Made by a program: the position numbers and the translations under genes. Positions 6,680-8,929 of a stretch of DNA of 8,929 nucleotides are shown one piece after another. The stretch is from assembly GCA_030039005.1 (NCBI GenBank), contig JASHQT010000547.1, positions 1-8,929 of the forward strand, written 5' to 3'. The DNA is from Bryobacteraceae bacterium. Its GTDB lineage: Bacteria > Acidobacteriota > Terriglobia > Bryobacterales > Bryobacteraceae. Numbering within the stretch: position 1 is the stretch's first letter; every line of letters begins with the position of its first letter. The notes beneath the pieces were generated by a model. It saw only the letters and a program-made list of their open reading frames with translations, was not told where the DNA came from and did no database searches.

Positions 6680-7138
6680 CTAAGCGGCGAAGCGCTTATT
6701 GACGGCACGGCGCGCGCGGAGCAAGCGGATGCGAACGGCGGTCTCGGTCCAGCCATGGGCGCGGGCGATCTCCTGGACCTTGTAGCCCTCCAGGTAATGA
6801 CGCGTGAGCACCATGCGATCGTTCGTTTTGCAGGTTTTGAGGATTCGACGGACATCGATGGCGGCGAGGTTGACCTTGGGCGGCGTGGGCAGCTCAGGGA
6901 GCGTTTGCAGGAAGGGCTCGCGGCGCATGCAACTGCGATGAATATTGAGGGCGATGCTGTTCATCCAGGTCAGCACCATGTTCTGGTCACGCAACTGACC
7001 CAGGCGTTCCCAGCCCTTGACCCATGCCGCTTGGGCCGTTTCCTGGGCGGAATCGTAGGACAGACCGCGGGAAACCAAAAACCGTACCGTCAGATTGTAG
7101 CCCCTTTTGTAAGCGGCACCGTATTCTTCTCGTGTCAT
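6680..7138 (-). CDS. ECF-type RNA polymerase sigma factor
   Basis: This 152-residue protein has the two-domain layout of an extracytoplasmic-function sigma factor. A sigma region 2-like segment (about 6-72, with SAQETAQAAWVKGWERL in place of the common D-x-x-Q-E-x-F-x-R-A-W pattern) and a short linker come first. They are followed by a region 4-like helix-turn-helix (about 95-150, with LEGYKVQEIARAHGWTETAV then RIRLLRARRAV). Length is slightly short for the group but both domains are present. I start it at the ATG at 7138 (MTREEYGAAY). A TTG at 7168 would add ten residues with no family character and no clear ribosome-binding site. It lies on the same strand as actA, 121 bp upstream of it. 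No anti-sigma gene is visible next to it. The target promoters are unknown. It could be a specialised sub-group in Acidobacteriota. Confidence 0.85.
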   Translation of the reverse strand: MTREEYGAAYKRGYNLTVRFLVSRGLSYDSAQETAQAAWVKGWERLGQLRDQNMVLTWMNSIALNIHRSCMRREPFLQTLPELPTPPKVNLAAIDVRRILKTCKTNDRMVLTRHYLEGYKVQEIARAHGWTETAVRIRLLRARRAVNKRFAA

Positions 7139-7346
7139 GTTGGAACCTAAACTCCCTTGCTGGAACAATTTGCCGTCGCCGGCGTACGTTCCCTAAGAAA
7201 AGCAGTTTCAGTACCATGGGGGACGGCCCTCGGCGCGGCATGCTAATGTACACGTATTCAGGGACTTACGGAGAGACACTGGACAGCCATTGGCGATTGG
7301 CTACCGAGCAAGGATTACTGAACGGGCAAAATTTTCCAGAAACCTT
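7139..7346. other. Non-coding gap between GNAT gene and sigma-factor gene
   Basis: I find no credible gene here in any frame. The sigma-factor promoter and leader must lie here or further upstream, but no convincing -35/-10 pair or ECF-type GGAAC/-10 pair could be placed. There is a small inverted repeat (AGCCA/TGGCT, 7285-7302) with no U-tract. It is too weak to call a terminator for the GNAT gene. Confidence 0.5.
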
Positions 7347-7868
7347 TTATGAAGTGCGCACTAGGAAAACCATGTGGTCTTCATCGACGTAGGTGTTGTC
7401 GTCGATCTTGAGCGCGCGCGGCTCATGTCCGAACACGGTGAACCCTAGGGCAGCGTACAGGCTCTTGGCGGCCTTCTGCTCGTCGCCCACTGTAAGGATG
7501 ATCTGTTCGAGTTCGGGCAGCGCCTTCGCGCGTTCCAGCACTTCGCTCATCAAGCGGCGCGCGATGCCCTGGCCGCGATAGGCTTCCTCGACAAAGACGC
7601 CCCAGATCCTGGCCTTGTGGCGCTGCTTGCGCCGCGTGCTGCGCCCGAACCCAACCGTGCCGACGAGCTTGGAGCGCGAAAATGCGCCCAAGACGTAGTT
7701 GTCGTCGCTCGAAGAAGCCAGGCGCTTGCAGAAGGCTTGCATCGAAGTAGCGCGATGCTCTTCCGCGGACTCGCCAAAAGCGCGCGGCGACTGCTCCAGG
7801 GCCTGGAGGCGCAAGCGCCAAAAGGCCTCGGCATCTTGCGTCCCGAGGGGCCGAGTCTTTATAGTCAT
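7347..7868 (-). CDS. GNAT family N-acetyltransferase
   Basis: This 173-residue protein transfers an acetyl group from acetyl-CoA to an amine. The substrate cannot be told from sequence. It spans a whole GNAT fold. The N-terminal helices carry LRLQALEQSPRAFGESAEEH (about 19-38). The central beta strands follow (VLGAFSRSKLVGTVGF). The acetyl-CoA pyrophosphate-binding motif A is YRGQGIARRLM at 97-107 (Q/RxxGxG/A type), and motif B is AAKSLYAALGFTVFG at 133-147. A late DEDHMVFLV segment is shared with a sub-group of cytoplasmic GNATs of unknown substrate. The ATG at 7868 fits the family N-terminus (TIKTRPLGTQDAEAF). No signal peptide or membrane segment is seen. Its neighbours suggest no role, and it is not obviously linked to the act operon. 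It is transcribed divergently from the exported-protein gene, with 35 bp between the two starts. Confidence 0.9.
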   Translation of the reverse strand: MTIKTRPLGTQDAEAFWRLRLQALEQSPRAFGESAEEHRATSMQAFCKRLASSSDDNYVLGAFSRSKLVGTVGFGRSTRRKQRHKARIWGVFVEEAYRGQGIARRLMSEVLERAKALPELEQIILTVGDEQKAAKSLYAALGFTVFGHEPRALKIDDNTYVDEDHMVFLVRTS

Positions 7869-7903
7869 GGTTTAGGCGTTTCGCGGCCGCAGTAGTGATT
7901 CAC

Positions 7904-8716
7904 ATGCATCGGAGCTCTACCGCCCTGCTCTTGGCCATTGGTTCTTTGGCCTTCCAGGCACATTCCAGCGCGCAAGCGCCGGATGCGGCCGAGCAAAAGA
8001 GGGTTCTGGCCGACGCCACCGATTACGCCTTCCACCACGAGCGCAGCCTGCCCGATTTCCTGTGCACTCAAACCACTCGCCGCTTTGAAGATTTTGGAGC
8101 GCGCGGCGGTCCCGGACACGAGGTATGGCAGCCCATAGACATTATCGTCGAGCGACTCGCCTATGTAGAACACCACGAAGACTACAAAGTTATGGAGATT
8201 AACGGCGTTCCTTCCAGCATCGAGCACGAGAAGCTGGGCGGTGCGTCGTCGTCGGGCGAGTTCGGCTCGGTGATGAAGGGGATTTTCGCGCCGGAGACTG
8301 CGGCGGAGTTCCACTGGCAGACCTGGTTCATGCTGCGCGGGCGCCGGATGCACGTCTACGCCTATCAGGTCGCGGCCGACAAATCGGAGTATCACGTGAT
8401 GGCGGCGAGCCTGGGGAAGGACCTGGTGACCGCCTATCATGGGCTGATCTTTATCGACGACCGCGCGCATTACGTCCATCGCATCACACTGCACGCCGAC
8501 GGGATCCCGCCCGCCTATCCGGTGCAGGACGTCAGCCTGATGCTGGATTACGACTATACGCGGATCGGCGAAGCGGATTATCTGCTTCCGTTGAGCTTCG
8601 AGCTGCGGTCGCGCGAGGGCAATGTGCTGAGCAAGAACGACGTCGACTACAACGAATACCGCAAGTTCACCGCGGATTCGAGCGTGAGCTTTGGCGCAGC
8701 CTCGACCGTCAAATGA
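7904..8716 (+). CDS. Exported protein of unknown function (Acidobacteriota-type)
   Basis: I do not know a function for this 270-residue protein. It starts with a signal peptide: positive MHR, a hydrophobic core at about 6-18, and an AQA cleavage-type site near residue 25. The mature part has a short helical region (DAAEQKRVLADATDYAFHHE) followed by LPDFLCTQTTRRFED. It then shows alternating polar/hydrophobic strands with many Tyr and acidic residues (VERLAYVEHHEDYKVMEING, GEFGSVMKGIF, RGRRMHVYAYQV, LMLDYDYTRIGEADYLLPLSFELRS). The pattern suggests a beta-rich periplasmic or surface fold, perhaps loosely like LolA-type proteins, but this is inference. It has a single mature Cys (54). I recall similar proteins as multi-copy families in Acidobacteriota. 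A GTG at 7895 would add three residues. Neither start has a clear ribosome-binding site. The stop overlaps the convergent neighbour. Confidence 0.8.
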   Translation: MHRSSTALLLAIGSLAFQAHSSAQAPDAAEQKRVLADATDYAFHHERSLPDFLCTQTTRRFEDFGARGGPGHEVWQPIDIIVERLAYVEHHEDYKVMEINGVPSSIEHEKLGGASSSGEFGSVMKGIFAPETAAEFHWQTWFMLRGRRMHVYAYQVAADKSEYHVMAASLGKDLVTAYHGLIFIDDRAHYVHRITLHADGIPPAYPVQDVSLMLDYDYTRIGEADYLLPLSFELRSREGNVLSKNDVDYNEYRKFTADSSVSFGAASTVK

Positions 8717-8929
8717 ACGCGGTAGTTTTGATCCCCGAGACGTCGAAACGTTTGCGGCAGCGCATGTTCTTGCACATCACCTTGTCGTCCAGCAGCACCA
8801 TGTAGCTGGCTGCCTTCTTGAATTTGGCGCGGTCGCGCTCGTCGGCGTGGCCGGGCAGCCGATCGACTTTGGTGCGCACCAGCCAGCGCAGATCGTAGGA
8901 TTCCGAGGTGCGGCAGAAGGGGCAATTCA
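8709..8929 (-). CDS. Small four-cysteine (zinc-ribbon-like) protein, start codon cut at window edge
   Basis: Reading the minus strand from the right edge gives TG-AAT-TGC and then an open frame to TGA at 8709-8711. The first in-window residues are NCPFCRTSESYDLRWL and the last are RKRFDVSGIKTTAFI. The two bases at the edge fit an ATG or GTG, so the gene is probably whole except for one base (73 residues with Met). Cysteines 3 and 6 (CPFC) and 53 and 58 (CKNMRC) could bind one zinc, as in a split zinc ribbon. The middle is charged (ADERDRAKFKK). The amino-acid pattern is protein-like and matches my memory of small uncharacterised Acidobacteriota proteins. The function is unknown. Its 3' end overlaps the convergent exported-protein gene by 8 bp. 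A competing frame on the same strand (8647-8925) gives an Arg/Ala-rich shadow. Confidence 0.75.
   Translation of the reverse strand, partial: NCPFCRTSESYDLRWLVRTKVDRLPGHADERDRAKFKKAASYMVLLDDKVMCKNMRCRKRFDVSGIKTTAFI

Noticed and set aside
7141..7166. Two TGGAAC hexamers 20 bp apart, GGAAC as in ECF -35 elements
   Set aside because: They point along the plus strand, away from the sigma-factor gene they would be expected to autoregulate, with no plausible -10 or gene in that direction.
7285..7302. Small inverted repeat AGCCA/TGGCT as terminator of the GNAT gene
   Set aside because: Five-base arms, 8-base loop and no following T-tract on the minus strand. Too weak to call.
8647..8925. 92-codon minus-strand frame at the right edge
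   Set aside because: Arg/Ala-rich and runs through the tail of the exported-protein gene. The alternative frame with CPFC and CKNMRC is far more protein-like.

Overview
The window looks like a chromosomal stretch from an Acidobacteriota bacterium (order-level guess: Bryobacterales/Solibacter-like). The reasons are a GC-rich sequence, the act gene order, and two small lineage-type proteins at the right end that resemble uncharacterised Acidobacteriota proteins. The taxonomy is inference from recall, not from a search.

Positions 1-6558, minus strand, hold a nearly complete Alternative Complex III (ACIII) operon in the order actA-actB-actC-actD-actE-actF. ActA is a membrane-anchored pentahaem cytochrome c. 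ActB is a large fusion of a molybdopterin-enzyme-like domain and a four-cluster iron-sulfur domain. ActC is an NrfD-type quinol-binding membrane protein. ActD is a DUF3341 two-helix membrane protein. ActE is a monohaem cytochrome c lipoprotein. Only the first 18 codons of actF lie inside the window, opening with a GTG that overlaps the actE stop. Together these make a quinol:electron-acceptor oxidoreductase that replaces the bc1 complex, taking electrons from quinol through ActC/ActF, the ActB clusters and the ActA/ActE haems to a terminal oxidase. Oxidase genes commonly follow actF, but they would lie outside this window. The genes are tightly packed: actB/actC overlap by 8 bp, actD/actE by 4 bp and actE/actF by 4 bp. 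The exception is the 52-bp actC-actD gap, which contains a perfect 22-bp tandem repeat carrying the actD ribosome-binding site.

Positions 6586-7346 hold a candidate act promoter region with an imperfect 20-bp dyad, an ECF-type sigma factor gene on the same strand immediately upstream of actA, and a 208-bp non-coding gap. Positions 7347-7868 (minus) encode a GNAT acetyltransferase. It is divergent, with only 35 bp between starts, from a plus-strand gene for an exported protein of unknown function (7904-8716). At the right edge a minus-strand gene for a 73-residue four-cysteine putative zinc-binding protein is complete except for the first base of its start codon. It overlaps the exported-protein gene tail-to-tail by 8 bp.

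I see no mobile element, CRISPR array or RNA gene. The main system here, ACIII, is known. The less explained items are the repeat leader before actD, the ECF sigma/act arrangement, and the two uncharacterised right-end proteins.
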